Below, piece after piece: positions 1 through 7,857 of a DNA stretch of 26,519 nucleotides. The notes beneath the pieces are model-generated. The model was not told the origin of the DNA, made no database searches, and worked only from the letters and a program-made list of their open reading frames with translations. Where the stretch lies: NCBI GenBank assembly GCA_902797895.1, contig CADBUS010000084.1, forward strand, positions 1 to 26,519. The letters run 5' to 3'. The DNA comes from an uncultured Bacteroidia bacterium (GTDB lineage: Bacteria > Bacteroidota > Bacteroidia > Bacteroidales > UBA932). A program made the position numbers and the translations under genes. Position 1 is the first letter of the stretch; each line of letters begins with the position of its first letter.

Positions 1-1
1 A

Positions 2-196
2 ATCGCAATAGCAAGAGCCCTTATGAAAGATGGCGGAATCTTAATTTTGGACGAGGCCACATCCGCCTTGGATGAAAAGACAGAAACAGCTCTTTTGCAG
101 AATCTTGCCAGGGAGTATAAAGGCAAAAAGACAATAATCTTTATCTCCCACCGCAAAAAAGTGGTAGAGTTTGCAGATCAGATAATTACCTTATAG
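2..196 (+). CDS. ABC transporter ATP-binding subunit, C-terminal end (partial)
   Basis: The reading frame is open from the left edge and ends at TAG 194-196, giving 64 residues. The order of motifs is that of the last part of an ABC ATPase: the end of the signature region (IAIARALM), Walker B (ILILDEA), the D-loop (SALD) and the H-switch histidine (FISHR). The protein would hydrolyse ATP on the cytoplasmic face of a membrane transporter. It ends very soon after the H-switch, as in export-type ATPases or the ATPase half of an MsbA-like fusion. The substrate cannot be inferred because the rest lies outside the window. Only six bases separate it from the convergent phosphatase gene, and no terminator hairpin is visible between them. 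Confidence 0.85.
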   Translation: MAIARALMKDGGILILDEATSALDEKTETALLQNLAREYKGKKTIIFISHRKKVVEFADQIITL

Positions 197-202
197 GAGC
201 GC

Positions 203-1633
203 CTATTTGGTAGGGCTTTTTTCTAATATTTTGGTGTAGAACTCTTTAACCCTATCCCAGCGGTAGTAAGGGAATTGGTCTGTAGTTATGGGCAGCGTGG
301 CCTCGTGTTCGTTAAGTAATACTTTGATAAGCACAGGAGCATTTGGCTTACCGTAGAAGATAAACTGCAAATTGCCGGCCTTTGGAATATAGAAGCAGAC
401 ATTCCAAACATCTGCAACCCTCTCTATATCCGGCTCATACACTCCGGCCCCGTCTATATCCATAAGGCTGCACAGAGGCATAAGATTTGAATCGTGTCCA
501 AATCTGAGAGTTGCTCCTCCACTAACTCTGCCGCTTGTTCCACAAGCTGCAATCACAGAATCGGCTGTAGATATGATATTTCTCAACAGATAGGTTTGCC
601 TGTACGGAGTAAGAAGCTCCCCCGTACCACTCCATCCTGCATACTTGTAGGAATTCAGATTTCTATATAGGCTTACCTGCCTAAGCTCTTCGGTATCAAT
701 AATATCAAAAAGCCTTATAGGCACTTCTGTATTTGGCAGGCTTATGGCAAGCTCGGCTATGTCGTAAAAGAGATTCAACTGCGAGTAGCTACCTCTTTTA
801 TCGGGATTATCCTTAAAGGCATACTCTCTGTTGTAGTGGCTGAAATAGGAGCTGTCGTTGAGTAGCAGATTGACAATCCTCTCTGTTTTGATTATTTTAT
901 TGCGATACTCTGTCTCAATTTTTGCAGCCTCCTTGTTGGAGGTGATATTTCTATAGAAGCCGTCATCATCTTGATAGTTCATATAGTACATATCGTGATT
1001 GCTGGCATCGTTTGTTATATTTAGCTGAGGGTTAAGCTCCTTGAGCCTCTGGGAGGCGGCCCCCATACTTAGGATACATCTTATTATTACGGTAGAGCGG
1101 GCATCTATCGTAACTCCCTTTTTGAAGACTTGCGGAAAGTTCTTGTACATTCTTCCGGCAATCTCTCTATGTTGCTTGGCTCCAAGCGGAGTAAGCTCTC
1201 CATACCTGCCTCTTGCAGCAATCTCTACAACTTTAAGCCTTTGCAGCACATCCTCTCCCACAGAGGTGAGCTTGCCATCCTCTTTTGCCTTTGACAGAAA
1301 AGCTACAGGCTCGGTATATGTCTTAGGGTTTATCAGCCATCTGGAGCCGTGCCTGCCATAGTGGCTGATATAGAAAGGCTTGTATCCCTTTGGCGCCTTT
1401 GTGAGAGTGGGTGTGGAGGCCTTATTCTCATCTGTTACAGGATATGGCCTGTAATCTGCAAGTACCAATTCAGGGTTGGCGGCAACCCTCTCCTTATCTG
1501 GTAAACTGTAGAGCGGATGGGTTTGTTTGCCTTTATATGGCTGCCCTTTAACCTGCTGTGGCAGAGCAATAAATATTAAAGCAAGAGATAGGGCTGCAGC
1601 TATTATCGGAATAAAATTAAAATGCCTTTTCAT
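203..1633 (-). CDS. secreted histidine acid phosphatase (clade 2; phytase/MINPP-like)
   Basis: This 476-residue protein has an N-terminal signal peptide (basic MKRHF then a hydrophobic core to about residue 28), so it is probably periplasmic or surface-exposed. The phosphate-binding motif RHGSR is at residues 94-98, with H95 the likely phospho-accepting histidine. The second catalytic motif, GHDSN, has H380-D381 as the likely proton-donor pair. Other family landmarks are LTPLG near 147-151 and ARSTVIIR near 178-185. Family members remove phosphate from sugar phosphates, inositol phosphates or other monoesters. The HD donor resembles AppA-type enzymes rather than the HAE of MINPP proteins, so phytate is possible but unproven. 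It reads away from the PerR-like gene and shares its promoter region. Confidence 0.87.
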   Translation of the reverse strand: MKRHFNFIPIIAAALSLALIFIALPQQVKGQPYKGKQTHPLYSLPDKERVAANPELVLADYRPYPVTDENKASTPTLTKAPKGYKPFYISHYGRHGSRWLINPKTYTEPVAFLSKAKEDGKLTSVGEDVLQRLKVVEIAARGRYGELTPLGAKQHREIAGRMYKNFPQVFKKGVTIDARSTVIIRCILSMGAASQRLKELNPQLNITNDASNHDMYYMNYQDDDGFYRNITSNKEAAKIETEYRNKIIKTERIVNLLLNDSSYFSHYNREYAFKDNPDKRGSYSQLNLFYDIAELAISLPNTEVPIRLFDIIDTEELRQVSLYRNLNSYKYAGWSGTGELLTPYRQTYLLRNIISTADSVIAACGTSGRVSGGATLRFGHDSNLMPLCSLMDIDGAGVYEPDIERVADVWNVCFYIPKAGNLQFIFYGKPNAPVLIKVLLNEHEATLPITTDQFPYYRWDRVKEFYTKILEKSPTK

Positions 1634-1684
1634 TATGCAAAAAGATAATTTTTTATTCTAAATAATACAATCCATTAAATTAGA

Positions 1685-1716
1685 TTTATGCAAATTTAAG
1701 AAATTGTCTATATTTG
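1685..1716 (+). promoter_or_regulatory. sigma-ABfr-type promoter for the PerR-like gene
   Basis: TATATTTG at 1709-1716 is a perfect TAnnTTTG -7 element. A weak -33 (TTTA, one mismatch) lies at 1685-1688, 20 nt upstream. Transcription would start near 1722, just before the GTG start chosen at 1741. Confidence 0.6.
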
Positions 1717-1723
1717 CGGCAAA
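1691..1723 (-). promoter_or_regulatory. sigma-ABfr-type promoter for the histidine phosphatase
   Basis: On the minus strand TTTG (complement of 1720-1723), a 21-nt spacer and TAAATTTG (complement of 1691-1698) match the Bacteroidota -33/-7 consensus. The predicted leader to the ATG at 1633 is about 50 nt. The element interleaves with the plus-strand promoter of the PerR-like gene. Confidence 0.6.
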
Positions 1724-1740
1724 TTTTTAACGATAACATT

Positions 1741-2157
1741 GTGCAAGATATAAAAGAAAAAATTCAGTCGGCCGGGCTTAAGGCCACTCCGCAGCGCATA
1801 GCCATATATGACATTATGCTCAATATGGGCCACGTAAGTGCAGATATGGTTATAGAGAGATTGCGCCAAAGCTATCCTTCTTTAACCAGAGCCACCGTTT
1901 ATAATGTACTGGAATCTTTTGAAAAGAGCGGCCTTATTGTAAAACGTTACAGCCCCTCCAACAAGATGTTTTTTGACATAAACACATACGACCACGTTCA
2001 CCTCTATGACAAGCAGGAGAGTACTTATAGAGACTATTCAGATATCTCTCTCATTGAGCTTGTTAGAGACTATTTGAAGGATAAGCATATTCCGGGTTTT
2101 GATGTAGAGAAGGTGGAGGTTCAGCTAATTGGGCGCAGTGTGGCTGTGGCTGAGTAG
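1741..2157 (+). CDS. perR: Fur-family regulator, PerR-like (peroxide-responsive type), cysteine-free
   Basis: A 138-residue protein with a winged-helix DNA-binding half (TPQR at 16-19, RATVYN at 50-55) and a Fur-type dimerisation/metal half. Aligned on Bacillus PerR, all five regulatory metal ligands are present at exact spacing: H31, D79, H85, H87 and D98 (PerR H37, D85, H91, H93, D104). The last is Asp, as in PerR, not Glu as in most Fur. The protein contains no cysteine, so both CxxC structural zinc sites are missing. The frame extends to a TTG at 1714, but that codon lies inside the -7 promoter element; GTG 1741 is therefore the likelier start. Rubrerythrin, a common PerR target, follows directly. 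The family is certain; the peroxide-sensing role is inferred. Confidence 0.85.
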   Translation: MQDIKEKIQSAGLKATPQRIAIYDIMLNMGHVSADMVIERLRQSYPSLTRATVYNVLESFEKSGLIVKRYSPSNKMFFDINTYDHVHLYDKQESTYRDYSDISLIELVRDYLKDKHIPGFDVEKVEVQLIGRSVAVAE

Positions 2158-2175
2158 TTTTGGCAAGATTTTCAT

Positions 2176-2183
2176 TATATTTG
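2176..2183 (+). promoter_or_regulatory. -7 promoter element of rubrerythrin gene
   Basis: TATATTTG is an exact TAnnTTTG match 28 nt before the rubrerythrin ATG. No convincing -33 TTTG is seen at the usual spacing, which may mean an activator-dependent or weaker promoter. Confidence 0.5.
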
Positions 2184-2211
2184 TACTATTGTATAACTAA
2201 CATTTTTACTT

Positions 2212-2787
2212 ATGAAATCTCTGAAAGGAACACGCACTGAGAAGAATCTTCTTATTGCATTTGCCGGCGAGAGTCAGGCACGTAACAGATACACCTTTTT
2301 TGCAAGCGTAGCAAAGAAGGAGGGTTATGAACAGATTAGCGCAATATTCACAGAAACAGCAGATAACGAGAAGGAGCACGCCAAAAGGTTCTTTAAATTT
2401 TTGGAGGGCAGTATGGTGGAGATTACAGCCAAGTACCCGGCAGGCGTAATTGGCACTACGGTAGAGAATCTTAAGGCTGCGGCCGAGGGAGAGCACGAGG
2501 AGTGGAGCACAGACTACCCAATGTTTGCAAAAATCGCCCAACAGGAGGGTTTTGATGAGATAGCAAAATGCTTTAAGGAGATAGCAACCGTAGAGAAGGC
2601 TCACGAAAAGCGCTATCTTGCTCTATTGAAGAATATTAAGAGCGGCAGAGTATTTGAGAGAGAGGAGATTGTTACCTGGAAATGCCGTAACTGCGGTTAT
2701 GTTACAAGAGGAAAGAAAGCTCCGGCAAAGTGCCCTGCCTGCCAACATCCTCAAGCATATTTCCAGCTTGCAGAAAATAATTATTGA
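2212..2787 (+). CDS. rbr: rubrerythrin
   Basis: This 191-residue cytoplasmic protein reduces hydrogen peroxide in anaerobes, taking electrons from rubredoxin or NADH-linked reductases. The N-terminal 140 residues form a ferritin-like four-helix bundle with the expected carboxylate/histidine diiron ligands (GESQARNRY, ETADNEKEHAKRF, EIATVEKAHEKRY). The C-terminal rubredoxin-like domain carries two CxxC pairs (WKCRNCGY and AKCPACQH) for an Fe(SCys)4 centre. Length and domain order are those of classical rubrerythrin. It lies 54 bases after the PerR-like gene with its own -7 element, and 18 bases before the next gene, with which it may be cotranscribed. Peroxide control through the adjacent regulator is likely but inferred. 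Confidence 0.96.
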   Translation: MKSLKGTRTEKNLLIAFAGESQARNRYTFFASVAKKEGYEQISAIFTETADNEKEHAKRFFKFLEGSMVEITAKYPAGVIGTTVENLKAAAEGEHEEWSTDYPMFAKIAQQEGFDEIAKCFKEIATVEKAHEKRYLALLKNIKSGRVFEREEIVTWKCRNCGYVTRGKKAPAKCPACQHPQAYFQLAENNY

Positions 2788-2805
2788 TTCTTTCTGCCAT
2801 AGGCT

Positions 2806-3750
2806 ATGTGGAGTAGAGTAGTGGGAGCCGTAAAGCAGGTGCTACCCGGTGCTCGCAAGACAACTTTGTGGGTTATAAAGCTAACCTGCATAGTATCTGC
2901 ACTTATTTTCCTATTAAGATATTTTGGGGCATTGCCTGTAATAGCGGCCTATTTGGAGCCTGTAATGAGGCTGATTGGGCTGCCTGGTGAAGCTGCCCTT
3001 GCATACGTAAGCGGCTATTTTGTAAACATTTACTCTTGTATTGCGGTAGCGGATACACTCTCACTATCAGCTCGCAGTATGACCATATTGGCCGTACTTG
3101 TTATGTGCTCTCACAATATGATAGTGGAGACGGCTGTGCAGAAAAAGACAGGCTCTTCCGCACTTAGGATAGTGCTTGTGCGCACAATAAGCGGCCTTGT
3201 TTTAGCCTTTGTACTGAATAAGATAATGCCGCCGGAGAGTGAGAGTTTAGGTTCGCTCTCTTTAGAGCCCGATGGAACATTTTGGGAGATGTTCTGGCCT
3301 TGGCTTATATCGCTTGCAAGGCTCTGTGTAAAGATGGCCCTTATAATATTCTCTCTCTCAGTAGTTCAGCAATTGCTGAAAGAGTTTGGTGTAATGGACT
3401 TTTTAGCTCGCTTGCTAAAATGGCCGCTTAAAATATTTGGTCTGCCGCAGGATACATCGTTTTTGTGGATAATTGCGAACACTTTGGGATTGGCATACGG
3501 TGCGGCTGTAATAATGCAGGAGAGAGAGACGGGAGGCATATCCAATCGCCACGCACAGTTGTTGAATACCCATATATCAATATCACACAGCAATTTAGAG
3601 GATTTATTCCTATTCTGGTCTGTTGGTGGAATCTGGTGGATAATTCTGCTTACCCGTTGGGTTGGTTCGCTCATATTGGTGTGGGAGGAGAGGCTTGAGT
3701 TTTACCTCAAAGACCGCCGCAGCAAAAGAATGACGGAGGGGGGGAGGTAA
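2806..3750 (+). CDS. Gate/nucleoside-recognition-domain membrane protein
   Basis: This 314-residue inner-membrane protein has several hydrophobic segments (about 20-42, 44-62, 64-80, 92-108, 120-140, 165-190, 215-240 and 270-290). It appears to hold two related Gate-type halves, like SpmA/SpmB fused. Conserved-looking motifs are SHNMIVETAVQKKTG after the first half and LNTHISISHSNLEDLF in the second. Family members are annotated as nucleoside-recognition proteins or transporters, but the substrate is unknown. It starts 18 bases after rubrerythrin, so the two are probably cotranscribed, which hints at a link to stress or redox state without proving one. The C-terminus is short and basic. There is no terminator before the trxB promoter. 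Confidence 0.75.
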   Translation: MWSRVVGAVKQVLPGARKTTLWVIKLTCIVSALIFLLRYFGALPVIAAYLEPVMRLIGLPGEAALAYVSGYFVNIYSCIAVADTLSLSARSMTILAVLVMCSHNMIVETAVQKKTGSSALRIVLVRTISGLVLAFVLNKIMPPESESLGSLSLEPDGTFWEMFWPWLISLARLCVKMALIIFSLSVVQQLLKEFGVMDFLARLLKWPLKIFGLPQDTSFLWIIANTLGLAYGAAVIMQERETGGISNRHAQLLNTHISISHSNLEDLFLFWSVGGIWWIILLTRWVGSLILVWEERLEFYLKDRRSKRMTEGGR

Positions 3751-3756
3751 ACTATT

Positions 3757-3788
3757 TTTGGAATATTTCAAAACTGCACCTAAATTTG
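3757..3788 (+). promoter_or_regulatory. sigma-ABfr-type promoter for the trxB operon
   Basis: TTTG at 3757-3760, 20 nt, then TAAATTTG at 3781-3788, both exact matches to the Bacteroidota consensus. The ATG of trxB is at 3813. This is the only clear promoter seen before the trxB-bamD-rpoZ-recN-nagB run. Confidence 0.65.
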
Positions 3789-3812
3789 TAGGCTTAATGT
3801 GTCTAAACAGAA

Positions 3813-4739
3813 ATGGAAAGGATTAGATGTTTGATAGTGGGTAGCGGTCCGGCAGGATATACTGCAGCAATTTATGCAGCCAGAGCCAATATGGGGCCGG
3901 TTATCTATACCGGAATGGAGCTTGGAGGCCAGCTTACTACCACCACCACAATAGAGAATTTCCCCGGCTTCCCAACCGGAATAGATGGAACTCAACTTGT
4001 TGAGAATATGAGGGCACAGGCCGAAAACCTTGGTGCTAAAATAGTTATGGGTACTATAACCGATTCTGACTTCTCCGGCCGTCCGCTACGTTTACAGGTG
4101 GATGGGGCAGACTGGGTTGAGGCAGATTGTGTAATAATTGCCACAGGTGCGAGTGCTAAGTATCTTGGGATACCGGGGGAGCAGCACTTTAGGGGGAGCG
4201 GAGTCTCTGCCTGCGCCACTTGCGATGGCTTTTTCTACCGCAAGCAGGATGTGGCTGTAATAGGGGGCGGAGATACCGCTTGCGAGGAGGCATTATACCT
4301 ATCGGGATTATGCAACAAGGTTTATATGATTATAAGAAGGGATCAGATGCGTGCCTCGCAGATTATGCAGGAGAGGGTAAAAACAAGAGAAAATATAGAA
4401 ATTCTCTGGCAATCAATACCTTTGGAGGTTATGGGAGATGCCTCAGGAGTTACTGGCATAAAGATTGAAGATAAAAAGAGCGGAGAGACCAGGGTTGTTG
4501 CGGTTGCCGGTATATTCCTTGCTGTTGGCCACCATCCGAATTCTGAGGTTTTTGCAAAGTGGATTACAACAAATTCAGAGGGTTATATTATAACGGAACC
4601 AGGCTCTCCCAAGACCAATATCGCGGGAGTTTTTGCTGCTGGCGATGTAAAGGACTTGCATTATAAACAGGCAATTACGGCCGCTGCTGCCGGTTGCCAG
4701 GCTGCCATTGAGGCAGACCGCTATTTGCAAAGTTTGTAA
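3813..4739 (+). CDS. trxB: thioredoxin reductase (NADPH)
   Basis: This 308-residue cytoplasmic flavoenzyme transfers electrons from NADPH through FAD to thioredoxin. The FAD-binding dinucleotide motif GSGPAG is at residues 10-15, the redox-active CATC (C134, C137) is followed by DG, and the NADPH-binding motif GGGDTA is at 151-156. A basic IIRRDQMRAS stretch after it fits the NADPH 2'-phosphate site. The C-terminal GVFAAGDV motif closes the FAD site. Length and domain order are standard for low-molecular-weight TrxR. It is the first gene after a clear promoter and is followed by bamD after 11 bases. Confidence 0.96.
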   Translation: MERIRCLIVGSGPAGYTAAIYAARANMGPVIYTGMELGGQLTTTTTIENFPGFPTGIDGTQLVENMRAQAENLGAKIVMGTITDSDFSGRPLRLQVDGADWVEADCVIIATGASAKYLGIPGEQHFRGSGVSACATCDGFFYRKQDVAVIGGGDTACEEALYLSGLCNKVYMIIRRDQMRASQIMQERVKTRENIEILWQSIPLEVMGDASGVTGIKIEDKKSGETRVVAVAGIFLAVGHHPNSEVFAKWITTNSEGYIITEPGSPKTNIAGVFAAGDVKDLHYKQAITAAAAGCQAAIEADRYLQSL

Positions 4740-4750
4740 AAAGAGAAACG

Positions 4751-5854
4751 ATGAGAAGAGTACGCAATTTTGGTTCTATTTTGATTTTGGCCCTACTGCT
4801 GCTGGCCTCTTGTAGAAGTTATTACGAGAGCCTCTACCTTTCTAACGATTTGGATGAGAAGTTCAAAGGGGCTTTGGATTACTATCAGCAGGGTAAGTAT
4901 CTCAAGGCGGCAAAGCTCTTTGAGAGTATGATTCTGCTCTCGCAAGGTACTGAAAAAGAGGATAGTGTGCACTACTACAATGCAATGAGCAACTATCGCT
5001 ACGGAGATTTTATTACTGCCGAGGCCAATTTCAATAAGTTTTTGGAGGTTTTTCCAACGAGTTCTTTTGCAGAGGAGGCTCGCTTCCTTAGAATAAAGTG
5101 CTTGTATGAAGGAACTTACCGTTGGGAATTAGATCAGGTTCCTACTCAGAGGGCTATGGCTATAATCGCGGAGTTTATGTACGATAATCCCAAGAGCGAG
5201 TACTATCCTATCTGCCGCGCTATGATGGATGAGTTCCAGGAGAGGTTAGACAGAAAGGCTTATGAGGCGGCCAAACTCTACTACACAATGAAGGATTACA
5301 AATCGTCGCAGTACGCCTTTAGGAATGTACTTAGGGATAATGCAGATAATTGTTATCGCGATCAGATTCTTTACTATACCGCCCTCTCCTCATATAACTA
5401 TGCTCTTAACAGCGTGAAAGAGAAGCAGAAAGAGAGATATATGTCTTTTGTGGACGATTACTACAACTACGTTGGAGAGTTCCCTAATACGGCAGAACGC
5501 AAGGAGTTGGATAATCTTTTCTCAAGGGCGCAGAGGTATTTGGGAGGCGGAGCTGCCTTGGATTCTGCCAAGGTGGAGCTTGCTACAACGGGTGAAGTTA
5601 CTCCTTCTAAGAGAGCTAAAAGGGCTGAGCGCCAAAATATTAAGCGTGCTATTAAAGATGCCAAGAGAGCTGTTAAGGAGGCGGAGAGCCGCAATGCGGT
5701 TGCTCGCAAGATAGAGGAGGAGGCATCTGCAAAGAGCAAGAGACAGAGCGAGCGCAAGAAGGCAAGACAAGAGAGAGAGGAGGCACTCAGAATCTACAAC
5801 GAGGCCAAGGCAAAACAGCAGCAGCAACAGCAACAGCAACAGAATAAACAGTAA
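4751..5854 (+). CDS. bamD: outer membrane protein assembly factor BamD (lipoprotein) with long charged C-terminus
   Basis: BamD is the TPR lipoprotein that works with BamA to insert beta-barrel proteins into the outer membrane. The signal peptide ends in lipobox LLASC with acylated Cys21. Residues about 30-270 show TPR-like helical repeats (YYQQGKYLKAAKLFE, YRYGDFITAEANFNKFLEVFP, YYTMKDYKSSQYAFRNVL), typical of Bacteroidota BamD. At 367 residues it is longer than usual. From about residue 285 a strongly charged Lys/Arg/Glu/Ala-rich coiled-coil tail follows, ending in a run of nine glutamines (mixed CAG/CAA codons) and NKQ. It sits 11 bases after trxB and 25 before rpoZ. Its partner BamA is encoded 10 kb away in this window. 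Confidence 0.92.
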   Translation: MRRVRNFGSILILALLLLASCRSYYESLYLSNDLDEKFKGALDYYQQGKYLKAAKLFESMILLSQGTEKEDSVHYYNAMSNYRYGDFITAEANFNKFLEVFPTSSFAEEARFLRIKCLYEGTYRWELDQVPTQRAMAIIAEFMYDNPKSEYYPICRAMMDEFQERLDRKAYEAAKLYYTMKDYKSSQYAFRNVLRDNADNCYRDQILYYTALSSYNYALNSVKEKQKERYMSFVDDYYNYVGEFPNTAERKELDNLFSRAQRYLGGGAALDSAKVELATTGEVTPSKRAKRAERQNIKRAIKDAKRAVKEAESRNAVARKIEEEASAKSKRQSERKKARQEREEALRIYNEAKAKQQQQQQQQQNKQ

Positions 5855-5879
5855 TCAAGAATATAAAAGTTACAAGTAT

Positions 5880-6206
5880 ATGGAGGATAAAAAGAACATT
5901 AAAATTCCGGATAACACAGTCTCTCGCGATGTGGTAAAGCTCTCTGAGCCAACAGGTAATATCTATGAATCTGTGGCGATAATAGCAAAGAGGGCAAATC
6001 AGGTGGCAGCCGAGCTGAAGAAGGAGCTTTCAGATAAGTTGGAGGAGTTCACCTCTGCAAATGTGGCTGATACTTTGGAGGAGACATACGAAAATAGGGA
6101 GCAGATAGAGATTTCCCGCCACTACGAGAAACTGCCTAAGCCTACTCTTATTGCCATAAAGGAGTTTGAAAACGGTGAAATTTATTGGCGTAAGATAGAG
6201 TCTTAA
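5880..6206 (+). CDS. rpoZ: RNA polymerase omega subunit, Bacteroidota type
   Basis: This 108-residue acidic protein matches the Bacteroidota RpoZ/omega-like family. The core SEPTGNIYESVAIIAKRANQ (about residues 22-41) corresponds to the omega motif that contacts the beta-prime C-terminus. The segment ENREQIEISRHYEKLPKPT near the C-terminus is characteristic of this lineage. Omega helps assemble and stabilise RNA polymerase. Placement between bamD and recN, with six bases before recN, fits an operon. No signal peptide or membrane segment is present. The call rests on remembered family sequences, not on a search. Confidence 0.85.
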   Translation: MEDKKNIKIPDNTVSRDVVKLSEPTGNIYESVAIIAKRANQVAAELKKELSDKLEEFTSANVADTLEETYENREQIEISRHYEKLPKPTLIAIKEFENGEIYWRKIES

Positions 6207-6212
6207 TGGTTT

Positions 6213-7829
6213 GTGCTTAAGAGCCTTTTCATACAAAACTACGCTCTGATTGAGCATTTGGAGATTGAGTTCCCTAACGGCTTGGTTATAATTACGGGAG
6301 AGACAGGGGCCGGTAAGTCTATTTTGCTTGGCGCCATCTCTCTTCTTTTGGGTGGGAGGGCAGATGCAACTGCCTTAAACTCAAAAGAGAAGAATTGCGT
6401 AGTAGAGGCTCTCTTTGAGCAGGGCGGCAAGGAGAGAATTGTGCGTAGGGTTATCTCTCCATCCGGCAGAAGCCGCTGTTTTATAGATGATGAGCCGGTA
6501 TCTTTGGGTGAGCTTTCGCAACTTTCTTCCACCCTTATAGACATACACGAACAACATACCCATATCTTATTGGGAGAGAAAGAGTTTCAGCTAAAGGTGC
6601 TGGATCTCTTTTCTGATAATGGAGCCTTGCTGTTGGAATATAGGCAGGAGTATGAGCTGCTCTTAAAACTGAAAGCGGAGCAGGAGCAGTTGCAGCAGCA
6701 GATAGAGAAGGTACTTGCGGAGCAGGAGTTCAAAGAGTTCAGATTGCAGAAACTGCAACAGGCCGCTCTTAAAGAGGGTGAGCTTGAGGAGTTGGAGCGC
6801 GAGCAGCTTCAACTATCTAACGCAGAGGAGCTTAGGGCAGTTGCATCTGAGGCGGCATCTCTGCTTGACGGGGCAGAGGTTTCAACGGTGCAGCATCTCA
6901 GGCGCTCGGCGGCCCTTTTGCAGAAGCAGAGTGCTATATCCCCCTCATTTGAGGAACTATCCAAAAGGTTGGAGAGTTGCAGAATAGAGTGCAGGGATAT
7001 TGCTCAGGAGTTGGAAAGATATGCGGAGAGCATCTCCCTCTCTCCAAAAAGGCTTGAGCAGGTAGAGCAGCGTATGGGAGAGATTTACTCTCTGCTAAAG
7101 CGTTTTAATGCGGAGAGTGTGGAGGAGCTTATCTCAATGCGCGATTCTTTGAATCTGCAAATATCTGATTACGACAGGCTTTTGGAGCAGAGGCAGAATT
7201 TGGAAAGCTCTATCGCCATCCATACAGAAAAGCGCAATGCCTTGGCAGAAGAGCTCTCCAAAAAAAGAAATGCCAACCTTAAAAAGCTCTCCGATACTTT
7301 GCAGAGCCGTATAAGGGAGCTGGAGATGCCCGCAGCAAAGTTTACGGCCACTTGCCAGAAGATAGAGGATTACACTCCATACGGAAGAGAGAAGGCAGAG
7401 TTTCTCTTTAGTGCAAATTCAGGTATTCAACCCGTTGCACTCCAAAAGGTTGCAAGTGGTGGAGAGCTCTCAAGAATTATGCTCTGCGTAAAAGAGCTGC
7501 TTGCATCTTATCAGGGTATGCCTACACTTATATTTGATGAGATAGATGTTGGAGTCTCCGGCTCAATAGCCGACAAGATGGGGCAGATGATTGGCCAGAT
7601 GGGGGAGCGAATGCAGATATTTGCCATAACACACTTGCCGCAGGTAGCCTCCAAAGGAAAGAACCATATAGTTGTATATAAGCAGAAAGATGAGGATGGT
7701 GTTGTGAGAACAAGGCTGAAATATCTGAAAGGCAAGGAGAGGGTTATGGAGATAGCAAGGCTGCTGAGCGGGGAAATTACTACAAATGAGGCTATTGCAA
7801 ATGCAAAAGTGCTGCTTGGCAAGGCTTGA
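6213..7829 (+). CDS. recN: DNA repair protein RecN
   Basis: RecN is an SMC-like ATPase acting in double-strand-break repair. In 538 residues it shows the N-terminal head with Walker A GETGAGKS (29-36), a long central coiled coil (about 150-390, rich in Leu/Glu/Gln), then the ABC signature SGGELS (415-420) and Walker B LIFDEID (439-445; D442 and E443 are the Mg/catalytic pair). The H-loop region ITHLPQVAS follows. The start is GTG at 6213, giving MLKSLFIQNYALIEHLEIEF, the usual RecN beginning; no in-frame ATG fits. Length is typical. It is probably cotranscribed with rpoZ upstream and nagB downstream (28-base gap). Confidence 0.96.
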   Translation: MLKSLFIQNYALIEHLEIEFPNGLVIITGETGAGKSILLGAISLLLGGRADATALNSKEKNCVVEALFEQGGKERIVRRVISPSGRSRCFIDDEPVSLGELSQLSSTLIDIHEQHTHILLGEKEFQLKVLDLFSDNGALLLEYRQEYELLLKLKAEQEQLQQQIEKVLAEQEFKEFRLQKLQQAALKEGELEELEREQLQLSNAEELRAVASEAASLLDGAEVSTVQHLRRSAALLQKQSAISPSFEELSKRLESCRIECRDIAQELERYAESISLSPKRLEQVEQRMGEIYSLLKRFNAESVEELISMRDSLNLQISDYDRLLEQRQNLESSIAIHTEKRNALAEELSKKRNANLKKLSDTLQSRIRELEMPAAKFTATCQKIEDYTPYGREKAEFLFSANSGIQPVALQKVASGGELSRIMLCVKELLASYQGMPTLIFDEIDVGVSGSIADKMGQMIGQMGERMQIFAITHLPQVASKGKNHIVVYKQKDEDGVVRTRLKYLKGKERVMEIARLLSGEITTNEAIANAKVLLGKA

Positions 7830-7857
7830 GAAGATTATTAACTAATAAATTAAATAT

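Noticed and set aside
1714..1740. TTG start for the PerR-like gene
   Set aside because: The codon sits inside the -7 promoter element, upstream of the expected transcription start, and the extra nine residues are not typical of the family.
5811..5845. CAG/CAA tract as a phase-variable repeat
   Set aside because: The codons are mixed and in frame at the end of bamD, so slippage would only alter a low-complexity tail. It is short and not a tract that would switch the gene on and off.
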